A stretch of DNA of 64,000 nt from Equus caballus (Eukaryota; Chordata; Mammalia; Perissodactyla; Equidae): NCBI RefSeq assembly GCF_041296265.1, contig NC_091712.1, positions 12,495,001 through 12,559,000 on the forward strand, written 5' to 3'. The position numbers and the translations under genes are program-made. Below the pieces are notes generated by a model. The model was not told the origin of the DNA. It saw nothing but the letters and a program-made list of their open reading frames with translations, and did not search any database. Positions 12,945 to 25,855 of this stretch are shown here, piece by piece. Position 1 is the stretch's first letter. Every line of letters begins with the position of its first letter.

Positions 12945-13110
12945 GTCTCTAACACTGGACCACAGTGTGGACACTCAGAGTGGTCCACGGATCAAACCTG
13001 CAGCATCAACATCAACTGGGAGCAGTCATAAATGCAGAATCTCTGGACCAGCCTTACTCGTGCTGAATCAGAATCTGAATTTGAACAAGATCCACAAGTG
13101 ATTTGTATGC
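12945..13110 (+). mobile_element. MER5A-like hAT-Charlie remnant
   Basis: Landmarks are 'gtccacggatcaaacctgca', 'gcatcaacatcaactggg' and 'gcagaatctctggaccagcc'. These match the recalled MER5A text. The copy is diverged and has counterparts at 27270-27440 and 46480-46640. Confidence 0.6.
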
Positions 13111-13134
13111 ACTTTGATGGTGGAGATGCTCTGG

Positions 13135-13362
13135 TTTAGAATAGTATTTCTCAATCTTCCCACTGTTGACATTTGTGCTGCACAGTTCTTTGTGGTGGGG
13201 CATTCTGTGCATTGTAGGACACTGAGCAGTACACCTGGCCTCAACCCATTAGGTGGCAGTTGTACTTCTGCAGTTGTGAGAATCAAAAACATCTGCAGAC
13301 AGTGCCAAGTGTCCTTGCAGGCAAAATTATCCCTGGTTGACGACTCCTGGCATAGAGCATGA
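13135..13362 (-). mobile_element. MER20, inverted orientation
   Basis: This is the reverse complement of the MER20 consensus: 'tttctcaatcttcccactgttgaca' at the left and 'aaaattatccctggttgacg' at the right. It pairs with the forward MER20 at 12483 to give a MER20/MER5A/MER20 cassette that recurs in unit 3. Confidence 0.75.
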
Positions 13363-13689
13363 GAACCGAAAACAACTTGGAGTTTCAACAAGAACTCATC
13401 ACTTACTCAGTCATAACTTTGGAGAAGTCACTTTACCCTTCTGAGCCCCATTTCTGAAAATGTAAAGTGAGGTTCATAATAGGGCTGACCACATAGAATG
13501 GACTTTTAAAAACTTAAATGAGATAAGCCATATAAGAACCTAAGCTAGGTTTATGGTGCATAAAAGCATCTAAATATGTGTTATAAGTAACTAACATTTA
13601 CAAATGAAGGACTAAATGATAGCTCTTAATTTGTGCTAAAAGAATGAGACACCTAATAGAGTTGTTAAAAGTGCAATGAAGCCAATGGT

Positions 13690-14460
13690 TATGGTACCTA
13701 TGGTTTTATATCAAAGGAACACACTATTCTTCCTTGTTGAAGACAGGAATACCAATTTTCTATAGATATCAAGAGCTGCTCCCCCCCACAAGTCAATAAT
13801 TTGGAGCCTCAAGTAACTTAATCAAGTCAGATTCCTCCATCTAGATTTGGAGAAAACACTAAATCAAGGTTGAGATAAATGCAAGGGAGGTTAGACTTCT
13901 TGAAGTCAAATGAGTACATGGAGAAGGAGTAATAAAAAATGAATTCACTTCATTTCTAATCTGGTCTCTTGAGAAAAGAGAGTCAACAGGAATAATTTCT
14001 GTTGTGTCCAGACCAGTGTTTCACAGGGAATTGATGCACTCAGAGGTGGGAGTAACAATGCAAACAGCGCCTAGTGAGCAGACATAGGGAGCTGTAAACA
14101 TCTCCTCTGTGACAGTCTATCCACATGTGCAACCTTTGAGCTGGACAGGGGATGGTTACTGCTCATGGAATATTAAGTTTGGTTTGGGAACTGATGTTTG
14201 ACTGCTTCCTGCTGTAGTGTCTGGAAACACAGCTTCAATCTCTAACAGCAATCATCCAGGAAGGAATTCAGATTTCCACATGAAGACCTTTGTCCCAGAG
14301 GCCCCATCCAGGTGAGTCTGAGAGCTCACCGGGTACTTCATAAAAGGTTCAGAGAGAGTGGAAGAAGAGAACTTTTACCTGAGGTCACCTGGGAGCCAAA
14401 CCAGTATAGCCAAAGCTGAAATATTGCCATTTTTGGCTGAGTAGATTAACTAATTTATAA
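13690..14460 (+). promoter_or_regulatory. OR7-unit upstream block, copy 2 (putative promoter region of the intact OR)
   Basis: This is homologous to three other blocks in the window. It contains the shared 'ccagaccagtgt', 'gcctagtgagcagacatagg' and 'gtaaacatctcctctg' motifs upstream of the putative noncoding exon that ends at 14311. No TATA box is evident. OR promoters typically carry homeodomain (TAAT core) and EBF sites, but I see only weak matches, so the promoter assignment is inferred from position and conservation. Confidence 0.45.
14225..14311 (+). other. putative 5' noncoding exon of the OR7 gene
   Basis: The stretch ends in 'gccccatccag' followed by a strong donor, 'gtgagtctgag', at 14312. 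The same exon-like segment and donor occur in unit 3 (ending 28679). Unit 4 keeps a shifted form (donor at 37101) and unit 1 has lost the GT. OR genes commonly have one or more 5' noncoding exons spliced to an acceptor just before the ATG, and such an acceptor is present at 17196-17198. The exon's left edge is a guess. Confidence 0.45.
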
Positions 14461-14461
14461 T

Positions 14462-17195
14462 TAATTTATTTAATATGTTAAAAGTGAGAAGCATCTTTTG
14501 AACTCAGAAATACAAAGGTTGTTGTTACAATTAAATGATGGGACAAGAAGTCCAGTTGGATAAGAATGAAGAAGGAATGGGAGGTGTAAAACATTTCCAG
14601 TAAAATTAGAACATATCTGAGTTTTGCAGTTCATAGGAGTTGTAAAATATAGTTATGTTTGGAAGTACGTATAGTAAGCTAAAGACATTTTTTAAATATT
14701 TAAGAGGGGTGCATTTGAACATGTTCTGTATTTATTAGACATTCCAGACAATGGAGGTAGGTATTACTTTGCAACAACAGTTCTTGAGAGGTACATTTTA
14801 CAGTATTGTCTCCATGTTGGATAGCCAATAAAAAAATGCATTTATTATGCAGAAAAGGTATGTTACAGAGTTTTATTTTACAATTATTTCATCCCCTAGA
14901 GTGGGGAAGCAATGGAGACACTCGAGAGGTAGCAGAAAAAAATTGGTCTCAATTTATAACCAGTGATAGTCATTCATTTACTAACAGGAAGAAGATATTT
15001 TAAGCATTTTTCACATACTGACTAAATCTGTCGACCACCTACAGACTATTTGGGTGAGGATATTAACATTTAGAATGGTCCTTTGGCTCTCCATAGACAA
15101 ACAGTTAATATGTGGTAGTTCCAAGATTCAAAACTCAGTTTCCAATTGCAGAATTTTTGCATTTAATACTATTAAAAAGTCTTTTACCATTACATTTTTA
15201 AAAACCCCTCACAATACTTGCATGTTGTGTATTTTCTGTTATAAATCGAGGGCCCATTCGCTATGCTCATTTTTCTCATCGGACGTTCGATTAGTAATAT
15301 GTCTCATTATTGTAAGATTAAGTTATCTTCTCTTGAGGATAAACTGTGAGTTTTTTTGCTGCTTTCTCAGTTATTCTGAGCATCAAGGGGATTTAACTGG
15401 AGTTGGAATGCGCCAGAACCAAGGAAGTTTTCTCTTCATCACAATTGCTAGGAACCAACTGAGCTTGTTTGATTTTTTTTGTTTTTTCGCTTCATCTGTA
15501 TCTTTCTTCTCTCAGTTTTTGAAGTGCTGTTTATGTTTTCTTAAATACGGGACCCAATGTTTATATGAATATGGAGTCCCATGTTTACATGTTCATGGGA
15601 GGCTTACAAGCTGGAATTTGTGTACACTTACATGCTTTCGTGTAAAGATAATCTGATGTTGACATCTTCCTTTGTATCATTTCTTTCCTACTTATTGTGG
15701 CTGGGGTCAGAAGTGTCTGGTAGTAGCACGGCCCCAGGAAGTCACAGCACAGTGTGTGTGTGTGTTTGTGTGTGTCTGCTGGTTGTGCGTGTGTGCCTGT
15801 GTATTTTGTGGGACTAACACAGTTCTAGGGGCAGTAGTACCTAGCCCATATACTCCAAAACACGACCCTTAAAATACAGATGCCAGAATGTTAACTAATA
15901 GATGGAAATGACAGGATCATTTCTACCCTGGGGATTTCTTGGAAACAAAATTAATAAAGAGCATTTGAATGTAGGGCTCTCTGTGTCTTGAAATTTCAGC
16001 TGACACCTGAGCTTATGAGATCTCTTTTCTACTCATCCATTTTATTCTCTCTCTCTCTGTTTGCTGAGTAGATTTTTTAATGTTTATATTAATGGATGGC
16101 AGAAAATGGCCACCCCAATATGGAGCCCAAGTTTATTTGGGCTTAAGTAGTGGACTTTCTGGGAACCATGTCCATATTACACAGAAGAAGAGATCATTGA
16201 TCTGGCCAACTTGGGTTGTGTTCATTCCTAGCATTTTCAGTATGCGTGGACCTGAGAAAGACATGGGAATAACACAACCCAGGAGGCCGTGGTGTGCCAC
16301 AGGTGCATGTGTCTGTGTGACCTGTGGAGTGTGGGAAGTCCTCAGAAGAGGGGTAGCAGGACTCACATATACTAAGGTGACTCTTACAATAGATGGGCCA
16401 GTATTCAATCAAGACAAAGTACTATGACAGGGATCTGTTTCAATTCAGAAGATTAAAAAAGGACAAGAGCTAGAGTGGATGAGGTTTCACCTGTAGCAGA
16501 GAGGCCACCTCACTCCATAACACTCTGACAAGATCTCTCATCACTCTCTCAGCCTCACACACTTTGCAATGTTTACTTCACTCTTTTTGACTTGAACATC
16601 TGAAAGAAGCACCTTCCATGGGGCCTTTCCACTGACCATTCCCTCTGCCGGACAAACACTTCCCCACGTAAACTTGCATCTCCCTCTTTGTCCTACTTGA
16701 GGTCTCTGTTCACATGCCGCCTTGTTTTCAGGTCTTGGCTAAATATGCATGAAAAATAGAATACCCTCTTCACTCTCTCCTTTATGCCTGCTTTCCTTTT
16801 CCTCAGCCACCTGCACCATCTGAAATGTTATGTAATTTTATCATTTACCTACACTGCATATTCATCTCCATCATTGAGTTGTAGGGACTTTTGTTTTCAG
16901 GATCTTATATGCATGGGCAAGACAGTGCCTAAATCATGGTCAACACTCAGTTTACATTCCTGAAATGCATGAAGAACCTGTCATTAAAACTGTAGAATAC
17001 ATGACCCTTAAGAAAAAATGTTGATTAGGGCAAAAATTCCATATCAGATGTAGCATGAGGGATCCCCAAAGAGGCCATATCCATAGACATAATATTAACA
17101 TGAATTTTTTGACTACAAATGATAAATTGTAGCGTTTCAAGTATGTTAGTAATGCGAGTTTGTGTGAAAATTAGTCATTTTATTTCCTTCTTTCC
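14462..17195. other. putative OR7 intron, unit 2
   Basis: This 2.7-kb span lies between the putative 5' exon donor and the coding-exon acceptor. It shares sequence with 28880-31278 (unit 3) and, in its right part, with 40500-41776 (unit 4). It holds a TG-rich microsatellite near 15752-15800 and an L2 remnant (about 16580-16960). A 200-aa open frame at 15054-15656 shows no family match and is unlikely to be a gene. Confidence 0.5.
16580..16960 (+). mobile_element. L2 LINE 3' end remnant
   Basis: The order of landmarks (a 'caccatctgaaatgttatgtaattt' type stretch, then 'ttgttttcaggatctta', then 'agacagtgcctaaatcatgg') fits the old L2 3' end. The same remnant sits at the same place in units 3 and 4, so it predates the OR duplications. 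Confidence 0.6.
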
Positions 17196-17198
17196 TAG
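17196..17198 (+). other. splice acceptor before the OR7 coding exon
   Basis: A polypyrimidine tract, 'tttatttccttctttc', precedes CTAG. The same acceptor occurs before the unit 3 and unit 4 pseudogenes (31276-31278 and 41774-41776), which supports a spliced 5' untranslated exon. Confidence 0.7.
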
Positions 17199-17214
17199 AA
17201 GTCACTTCCACCAC

Positions 17215-18162
17215 ATGGAACCAGGCAATAATACACAAATTTCAGGATTTCTTCTTCTGGGATTTTCAGAGAAACCACAATGGCAGCTCGTCATATTTGG
17301 GCTTTTCCTCACTATGTACCTGATTACTGTGTGTGGAAATCTGCTCATCATCTTGACTGTCAGTTCGGACTCCCTCCTTCACACACCCATGTACTTCTTC
17401 CTCTGCAACCTGTCCTTCGTAGATATCTGTTTTACCTCCACCACCATCCCGAAGATGCTGTGGAACATCCAGACACAAAGCAAAGTCATAACCTATGAGG
17501 GCTGCATCACACAGATTTATTTTCTCATACACTTTGGAGTGTTGGACATCTTTCTCCTAACAGTGATGGCCTATGACCGGTTTGTGGCCATCTGCCACCC
17601 CCTGCACTACACAGTCATCATGAACCACCGGCTCTGTGGACTGATGATTCTGAGATCCTGGATTGTGTGTATCCTGAATTCCTTATTACAAAGCTTAACG
17701 GCATTGAGGCTTTCCTTCTGTACCAATTTGGAAATCCCCCACTTTTTTTGTGAACTTAATCAGATGGTCCAACTTGCCTGTTCTGACACCTTTCTTAACA
17801 ATGTGGTGATGTATTTTGCAGCCGTCCTGCTGGGTGGGGGTCCTTTTGCTGGTATCCTTTACTCTTACTCCAAGATAGTTTCCTGCATACGTGGAATCTC
17901 ATCAGCTCAGGGGAAGTACAAAGCATTTTCCACCTGTGTGTCTCACCTCTCTGCTGTCTCCTTATTTTATTGTACAGTCTTAGGAGTGTACCTCAGCTCT
18001 GCTGCCACCCACAGCTCACACTCAAGTGCAATAGCCTCAGTGATGTACACTCTGGTCACACCCATGCTGAACCCCTTCCTCTACAGCCTGAGGAACAAAG
18101 ACATAAAGAAGGCTCTGAAATCATTCTTTGTGAAGGAAATTACAATATTGTCCCAGCACTGA
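17215..18162 (+). CDS. intact olfactory receptor, family 7 (OR7A/OR7C-like)
   Basis: An odorant-sensing class A G-protein-coupled receptor of 315 aa, the usual OR length, encoded by one exon. The ATG at 17215 is chosen because it opens the canonical 'MEPGNNTQ' start with an N-glycosylation site (N5-N-T). It also sits 16 bases after the acceptor 'cttctttcctag' (ending 17198); the frame stays open further upstream only into intron. Visible landmarks are GN at residues 41-42 (TM1), '[14 protein letters not shown]' at 54-67 (TM2), C97 and C179 (extracellular disulfide), '[12 protein letters not shown]' at 118-129 (TM3/IC2), '[10 protein letters not shown]' at 236-245 (TM6), and '[19 protein letters not shown]' at 283-301 (TM7). 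No frameshift or stop interrupts it. Family 7 membership is secure from memory of human OR7A17-type proteins; the exact orthologue is not. It is expected in olfactory neurons, coupled to Golf. It is the only complete receptor in the window. Confidence 0.95.
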   Translation: MEPGNNTQISGFLLLGFSEKPQWQLVIFGLFLTMYLITVCGNLLIILTVSSDSLLHTPMYFFLCNLSFVDICFTSTTIPKMLWNIQTQSKVITYEGCITQIYFLIHFGVLDIFLLTVMAYDRFVAICHPLHYTVIMNHRLCGLMILRSWIVCILNSLLQSLTALRLSFCTNLEIPHFFCELNQMVQLACSDTFLNNVVMYFAAVLLGGGPFAGILYSYSKIVSCIRGISSAQGKYKAFSTCVSHLSAVSLFYCTVLGVYLSSAATHSSHSSAIASVMYTLVTPMLNPFLYSLRNKDIKKALKSFFVKEITILSQH

Positions 18163-19650
18163 AGAAGTGCCCATGTTTGCAGAGATCAAAGCCTCAGGGA
18201 CAGAAGATATGATCATTTGATCAGAGGTTTGAAGTGATATTGTTCTTTCTATTTATTTCCTGGTATTTCTACTTCTTTCACCTCAACTTCTCTATTCAAG
18301 TAACTCCCTTTATTAAGCTTTCTGCTCTCTTTGATAACTAACATTTTTTCCCTTTGTTGTTTTCTTACTTTTCAAAATTTATTTCTGTCATGGATCAGAA
18401 TATTTGTAAATTCCAATTTGCTTAATGAAACAGCATGGATTTTTTTTAGAATATTTTTTCTCAAACGACATATATCATAACAAATAATTTTTCTTTTGTT
18501 TTACTAAAAGAATTATCATGAATTGTGTTGCTTGTATGGAAAAAAAAAAAAACTGCACTTGATGACCAAGGCAGTTTGTATAATTTTATAATAGAGGAAC
18601 TCTGAGAGCACAATTTTCACTTTATGCCAGGCATTCCTTTGTATGTCACTGTCTCAACTGCTCCTCCATGTAATGTAGACTGTAACACACTGTGGTGATG
18701 TGTAATAGGTCACTGGGTTTTATTCTCCTCATTAGGATCTTATGTTCTTTCAGTCTGGTGTCCACAAGGCCCAACCTAGTCACTGGCAAAATGCCCATCA
18801 AGCACATTTCTCCCAGAGGACTTTTCATTGAAGGACAGGTTTCAATAAACACAGTGACTTAATATGACCTTAGAATCACAGAGGACTTTCAATTTTATGA
18901 AGCAAAACTTAGAACAACACCTTGTATTCTGTGCAGAATATTTATTTTTTTCTCTGTACATCTACTCATTGGAGTATAGAGGATTGGTAGCCATCTGTAA
19001 ACGGTTTTATATTTTTGAAGAAGGATTAATTGATGTTTTTCTACTTTTTATTGAATTAGCTTTTGTTTCTGCTTGCAAACTTCCAGTGTTATTTACAACA
19101 CAAACGCTTTCATTGCTATAAAGAAAAAATGTTTTCCCCCTTCTAGGTATTGTCATCACTATGAAAGGGATGTTGAATGATCATTATCATTATCATCCAT
19201 TATGCTCAGGATATCTATCTTTTATGATTAAAGAATGACCCAAAAGAGAGCTTGATTTCCTGTCCAGACATGTGAATCTGGGTCCCAGTTTTCCTGAACA
19301 AACATGCATGTCCTTTCAGTCTTTCCTGGTTACCTGGAAATGAACCCTTATGAGAGGTTTAAAATACAGTTGTCTAAAATAAAATGAAATAACAGAGTAA
19401 CTACGGATGCTGTCTTCAACAATAAGAACAAATGCCAAGAATAATCAGGAGCAGATTATTATAATTGTCCTCCCTTCTGTTCAATTTGTTTATTGAATCA
19501 GTTACCTGTTGCTTCATAACAAGCCATCCTGAAAGAAAAAGATTTAATATACTACCTTTATTACCAAAGGGATTGCATGGTGGGGAGTTGTTCTGAGCTC
19601 TGCTGATCTCATCGTGGGTCTGCAAGCTGTGAGTCTCCACATTGTGTCTC
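18163..19650 (+). repeat. OR7-unit 3' flank, copy 1
   Basis: This is non-coding sequence paralogous to 32252-33760 and 42760-44460. Shared text includes 'caagg(c/g)cag/ttta-tataatt', 'aacttccagtgtt'-like stretches and the 'gatgactc...agagagcttgaatt' motif. The end (about 19490-19650) contains an ancient interspersed repeat with 'ttgcttcataacaagccatcc'. I see no certain polyadenylation signal for the receptor. Confidence 0.6.
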
Positions 19651-19744
19651 TAAGGCTCATCCATTATATTGTGTGAGGCCATGTTGCTCTTCTCACTTGA
19701 ACCAATATATGATCAGTTAACTCTGTTTCTTTATATATATCTAT

Positions 19745-19955
19745 ATATATTTTGAGTAAGATTAGCCCTGCGTTAACATCCCCCACAAATCCTCTTCTTG
19801 TTGGTGAGGAAGACTGGCCCTGAGCTCACATCCGTGCCCATCTTCCTCTACTTTATATGTGGGACGCCTGCCACAGCTGGCTTGACAAGTGGTGCCATGT
19901 CCGCACCCGGGATCCGAATCAGTGAACCCCAAGCCACCGAAGCAGTTTTACCCAA
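19745..19955 (-). mobile_element. ERE SINE, minus strand
   Basis: Read on the plus strand it carries the inverted tail 'gaggaagactggccctgagc', then 'cttgacaagtggtgccatgt' and 'gaaccccaagccaccgaagc'. The tRNA-like head end is diverged. A TA-rich simple repeat lies immediately left, at 19731-19748. Confidence 0.8.
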
Positions 19956-20284
19956 AAAAAGTGGATCAATTGTAAATTGCTTTAATTTACTTCTACTGTC
20001 CCTGTATCCATTGATGACACTTTTTTTCCACCCAGGTAGAAGAGATGTCTCCTACCGCTGCTCCAGTGTGAAGCAGCTGCTTGTGCTCTGGATCCTGTAC
20101 TGATCTCGGCACCTCTAGAATTTTCCCTTCTTAAGTAATTTGTTGAAGAATAATTACATACTACAAAGTGCACATATTTTACATGTATAACTTGATGAAT
20201 TAAAAGAGGCATACAAAAATTATGCTACACACACTACATTTCCATTTGTGTAAAATTTAAGAAAGTTCACAATAAACTTTAATG

Positions 20285-23200
20285 ACCTTTTAAGGTAGTT
20301 GTTAAAATTGGCTGAGACTTAGTCTTGCCCAAGTCCCCACCCCTGGGGCAGAAACCCACAAACAGGGGGACCTCACAAACCTGGAGCTTCTTCCCAAGGA
20401 GTGAGGGACTCACACCCCAATTCAAGCACCTCAACTCTGAAGATCTGTATTTGCAAGACAAGCCTCCAAAACATCTTAATTTGAAAACAATTGGGAATTA
20501 TGACCATGAGCCCAAATGGATACAGAAAATGGAGAAACTGCTTTTAAGGCGTTTGGGCAAGTACTCACTTGCTTCAGTGTCCAACGCAGAAGCAGCAGTC
20601 TGAAAAGTGCCCAGACCATATGTGAAGGGGAATAATTTGCCAACCTTAATGCATCCACCAGAGGGGGAGTGCTCTGTCAAGGTTCTTTCTGAGGAAGGAG
20701 GCACTGATGGGTACCATTTTTGCGCTCTCCCTTTGCTTTGGTTAAGTTCCCTCACTGATCTCCCCTCTGCCTCTCTAAAGTGTCAGGCACCCCTCCTGTT
20801 CCCCCTCTGCCTTGCTAAAGCCAATGCATGCCATCCCTGCCACCCCCACTGCCTAGCTAATGCCTGCAGGCACACTTCATGAGCTCTCCTTCTGCCACAC
20901 TCCATAGTGCCAGTGTCTTGTGCAGGGGAGATTGTACATATACCTGGTACCCATGCTTTTTATTGTATCTACAGAGCCCCAGTTTTTAAGGTAGGAGCCT
21001 AGGGGACACCACTTGGAAAGCTGGCTCACGAGGCCAGGGGGGCTTGAGCTCTTGGGTCCCATGGACTGTAACCATCAGAGAGAGAGTTCTTGGCTGGCAG
21101 CCACCCCAGGACACTTCACTGATGGAAGACTGAAACATAGCACATACTTTTTCTGAAAAAGAGTCCTATTTACTTGTCCAGGTGCTTTGGCCTGACAAAT
21201 TTTGGTCTACCATATTCATAAAGGCCAGCGGAGGCATTCCTAAGGAACAGAGGCCAGGGATGCAGTCTTTGGGCTCTCCCTTTGCCCTGCTCCAGCCTTC
21301 TGGTATCTCCCAGAAAGGAGTTTATACCCTTGTCTGGTGCTCCATTTTTTGCCGCTGCTGCCAGGGGACATCTCTATATCACCCGGCTCTGGAACCCAGC
21401 AGAGCTTATGTACACTGGCCCCTCAAGAATATAAAAAACAGAAAAAATGTCATTAAACAGAAACTGCCCTCAGGGCACAGCAAGGAGCAGGAGGCCCAGG
21501 AGCTCAGTCTCTCTGTGAAAGAGGCTTACAGCTTATCACTGCAGCTGCTGCCTGAGGGGCAGGCTTCTACTATAACACACATCTAAGGGCTCACCGCAAC
21601 CTACCCAGAGGTCTCAGAAGATAGGCCCTATCTAACACTCTCTTTACTGCATCTGGTCCACCAGTGTCTCTGGGTGGGGGGTTCCTCATGTCTGATGCGC
21701 CTGGTTTACATCCAGTACCTCAGCTTCTGTTGCTGCTCAACAAGGGACTCTCCTTCATTGACTGGCTCTCAAACAGTGTCGACTGGAGGCACCTTCTTTG
21801 AACTCTCTCTGTCTTACCACAGCTCACTGGTACCTCCCAGAAAGGAGCTTATACACTTGGCATCTAGAGTCCTGGTTTTCCCAACTGTTGCACAAAAGAC
21901 ACTTCCAGATCACCTAGCCTGGAGGCTGGTAAGGTTTATGATGGTGGTCCCACAGGACTCTATACACTTGCATATTTTAAAACCTGCTGTCTGAGGTCTT
22001 ATTTCAATTTGCCAGAAATTAGATGCTGACTAAGCTTCTGCCATTTGGAACACTGACAGGTGTTGGCACACCCACAACAACAGGAAGCTATGAAAAATAA
22101 AACAGGATGATTGGACGTCATAAAGATTTGAGAGAAAACCAAGAATTAAGGCAAGGATAAACAATAAGTTTCATCTTCCACATGAGGCCACTCTTTCAAG
22201 ATGGGGAAAAGTAACTGTTTCACCCAATTCATAGAAAAGACACAGATAATCAAGCAAAATGGAGACAAAAAAGAATATGTTAAGAACAGAAAAACAAGTG
22301 AAAACCTCAGAATAAAATTTGATAAAACAGAGAAAAGTAATTTTCCTGATAAAGATATCAAAATAATGGTCCTAAAGGTGCTCTTCAAACTCAGGAAGAA
22401 GAGATGAACACATTGAGAATTTCAACAAAGAGGTATAAAGTTTAAGAAAGTACCAAATGGAATACACAGAGCTGAACAAAACAATAACTGAACTGAAAAA
22501 TACACTCCAGGGGTTCAACATCTGATGAGATGAAGCAGAAGAAAGGATCAGTGCCCTCAAGGACAGGACAGTGGCACATACCCAAACAGAGCAGCAAAAA
22601 GAAAAAAGAATTATAAAAAGTCACCATACCTTGAGACAACATCAAATAGAATAACATCCACATTATAGGGGTACCAGAAGGAGAAGAGGGAGAGAAAGGG
22701 ACAAAAAATTTATATTTGAAGAAACAATGACTGAAAACTTTCCTAACCTTGGGAAGGAAACAGACATCCAGATCCAGGAAGTCCTGAGAATTCTAAATAG
22801 GATGAACCCAAAGAGATCCACACTCAGATGCAGTATAATTAAAATGTCAAAAATTACAGATAAAGAGAAAATCTTAAAAGCACCATGACAAAACCAACTT
22901 GTTTCATGCAAGGGAACCAACATATTAATATCAGCAGATTTTTAAACAAAACCTTCACAGCCAGAAAAGAGAGGCACAATTTATTCAAAGTGCTGATAAA
23001 AAAAAAACGGTTTCCACCAAGAATACTTTACCTGGGAAAGTTTTCATTTAGAATTGAGGAAGAAATAAAGAATTTTCAGGACAAGCATAAGCTAAAAGTG
23101 TTCATTACCACTAAACCAGCCTTACAAGGAATGTTAAAGGGACACCTTTAAGCTGAAAAAAGGCACTAATTAGCAACAACAAAACATATGAAATTATAAA

Positions 23201-25855
23201 TCTCACTGTTAAGGTAAATATATACCAAAGGCAATGAATTAATCACATATAAGGCTGGTATGAAGATAAAGACAAAAGTAGTAAAAATAACTATAACTAC
23301 AATAATAGGTTAAGGGATACACAGAATAAAATGATGTTAAATGTGACATCAAATTATGAAACATGAGGAGAGAGCAAAAATGCAGTTTTATAATGTGCTC
23401 TAAGTTGTTATTATCAATATAAAGTAGACTGTTATAAATATAGCTTGCTTTATGTAAGCTACATGGTAACCACAAAGCAAAAACCTATAGTAGATAAACA
23501 AAGATAATGGGAAAGGAATCTAAGCATAACAGTGAAGAAAGTCATCAAACCATAAAAGAAGAGACCAAGAGAAGAAGACAGTAACAGAGAGTAACTACTG
23601 AGACAGCCAGAAAATAATTTTAAAAACAGCAGTAAACACACACTTGTCAATAATTGCTTTGAATGCAAATGTACAAAATTCTCCAGTCAAGAAACACAGA
23701 GTGGCTGAATGGATCTAAAAATAAGACCCATCTATATGGTGCCCACAAGAGACTGAATTCAGATGTAAGAATATACACACACTGAAAGTTAAAAGATGGA
23801 TAAAAGATGTTGTATTCCAATGAAAACCAAAATAAAGCTGAGATAACTATGCTTAATTTCATACAAAATAGGTTTTAATACAAAGACTGCAGTAATATAC
23901 AAAGAGGGCATTACATAATGATAAAGGGGTCAATCCAACAACAAGATCTACCATTTATAAATACTTATGCAGCCAACGTAAAAGCACCTAAATATAAAAA
24001 GCCATTATTAAAGACAGAAATTGACAGCAATACAATAATTGTAGAGGACTTTAATACCCCACTTACATTAATGGATAAATCATCAAGACAAGAAGGAAAA
24101 TTCAGCCTTAAATATCACACTAGGCCAGATGGACTTAATCAATATATATAGAGCATTCCACCCAAAAGCAGTGGAACACACATTCTTTTCAAGTGTGCAT
24201 GAAACATTCTGCAGGATAGATCATATGATAGGCCAAAAATAGTCTCAATAAATTTAGGAAGGTTGAAATCACATCAAGCATCTTTTCCAACCACAATGGT
24301 GTGAAACTGGAAATCAGTTACAAGAAGAAAACTAGAAATCGCAAATATGTGGAAATAAAACACCACTTTACTGAACAACTAATATGTCAAAAAATAAGTC
24401 AAAAGAGAAATTTAAAAATACCTGGAGACAAATTAAAATGTAAATATCACATATCCAAATTTATGATATTCTGCAAAGCATTTCTAAAAGGGAAGTCACA
24501 GTGATACAGACATACCTCGGGACAGAAGAAAAATCTCAAATAAACAATCTAACTTGACATTTCAAGGAAGTGGGAAAAGAACAAATGAAGCCCAAAGGTA
24601 GTAGAAGGAAGGAAATAAAGATCTCAGAGGGAAATAAATGAAATAGAGGGGAAAAAAGATCAATATAAACTAAAAGGTGGGTCTTTGAAAAGACAAGCAC
24701 AGTTTATAAACCTTTAGCCAGGCTCCACAGCCACAAACAAAGACAGGACTTGACTGCATGACATCTGAAATGAAAGAGGAGACATCACAACTGATACCAC
24801 AGAAATGCAGTATCGTGAGACACTACATGAACAATTATACACCAGGAATTGGACTACCTAGAAGAAATGGTTAAATTCCTAGAAATATACAGCCTTCCAA
24901 GACTGCAGCATGAAGAAATAGAAAATCTCAATAAACCAATTGCTAGCAAGAAGATTGATATGGTAATCAAAAACCAACAAAAGAGTTAAAGACCACATAT
25001 TAAAAATAGAATTATACCAATCCTTCTCAAACTCTTCCAAAAACCTGAGGAGGACAGAATACTTCCAAAGTCATTTTACAATTCCAACATTACCCTAATA
25101 CCAAAACCAGGCAAGGATACCACAAGAAAAGAAAATTACCGGCCAATGTCCATAATGAACATAGATGAAAAATCCTCAATAAACTATTAGCAAACCAAAT
25201 TCAACAATACATTAAAGGGATCATGTATTATGATCAAAGTGGGAGTTGTTCCCAGGATGGAAGTGTGGTTTACCATTTGTAAATAGATCAACATGATACA
25301 CCACATTAACTAAATGAAGGAGAAAAAATCATATGATCATCCCAATAAATGCAAAAAAGGCACTTGACAAAATGCAGCTTCCATTTATAATAAAAACCCT
25401 CAACAAGGTGTGTATTGAGGGAATGTACCTCAACAGACAGGCTATAAATGACAAGCCCACAGATAACATCCTACTCAACGGTGAAAAGCCTGAAGCTTTT
25501 CCGCTAATCAGGGACAAGGCAAGGATGCCCAATCTTGTCACTTTTGTTCAACACACTATTGGAATTCCCAGCTAGAAAAATTAGGCAAAAAAGGGGAAGA
25601 AATAAAATGTATCCAAATTGAAAAGAAAGAAGTAAAACTGTCAATATTTGCAGATGGCATGATTTTATATACAGAAAACCATACAGACTCCACCAAACCA
25701 CCATTAGAACTAATAAAACAAATTCAATAAAGTTGCATGATAAAAAATAAATATACAAAAATCTATCGTGTTTCTACACACTAACAACAAACTCTCAGAA
25801 GGAGAAAGTTTTTAAAAAGATCCCATTTACAATTTCATCAGAAAGAACACAATTG
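20285..25855 (+). mobile_element. L1 LINE with 5'UTR, ORF1 and partial ORF2; 3' end missing
   Basis: About 20285-22030 resembles a lineage-specific L1 5'UTR: GC-richer, with repeated 'ctttgccctgctccagcc' and 'tctgccttgctaaagcc' type segments. 22200-23160 follows L1 ORF1, and 23640-25850 follows ORF2. The endonuclease part is around 23640-24500, and the reverse-transcriptase part runs from about 24840 up to the catalytic loop near 25648, where the usual FADD reads FADG ('FADGMILYTEN'). ORF1 and ORF2 are full of stops. The element stops abruptly inside ORF2 near 25855, with no 3'UTR or poly-A, and passes directly into the OR7-unit spacer. Its 3' half was therefore lost by rearrangement rather than by normal 5' truncation. 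Confidence 0.75.

Noticed and set aside
15054-15656. 200-aa plus-strand open frame in the unit 2 intron
   Set aside because: It is hydrophobic and Cys/Phe-rich because the DNA is T-rich. The paralogous positions in units 3 and 4 do not keep it open, and no known domain is visible.
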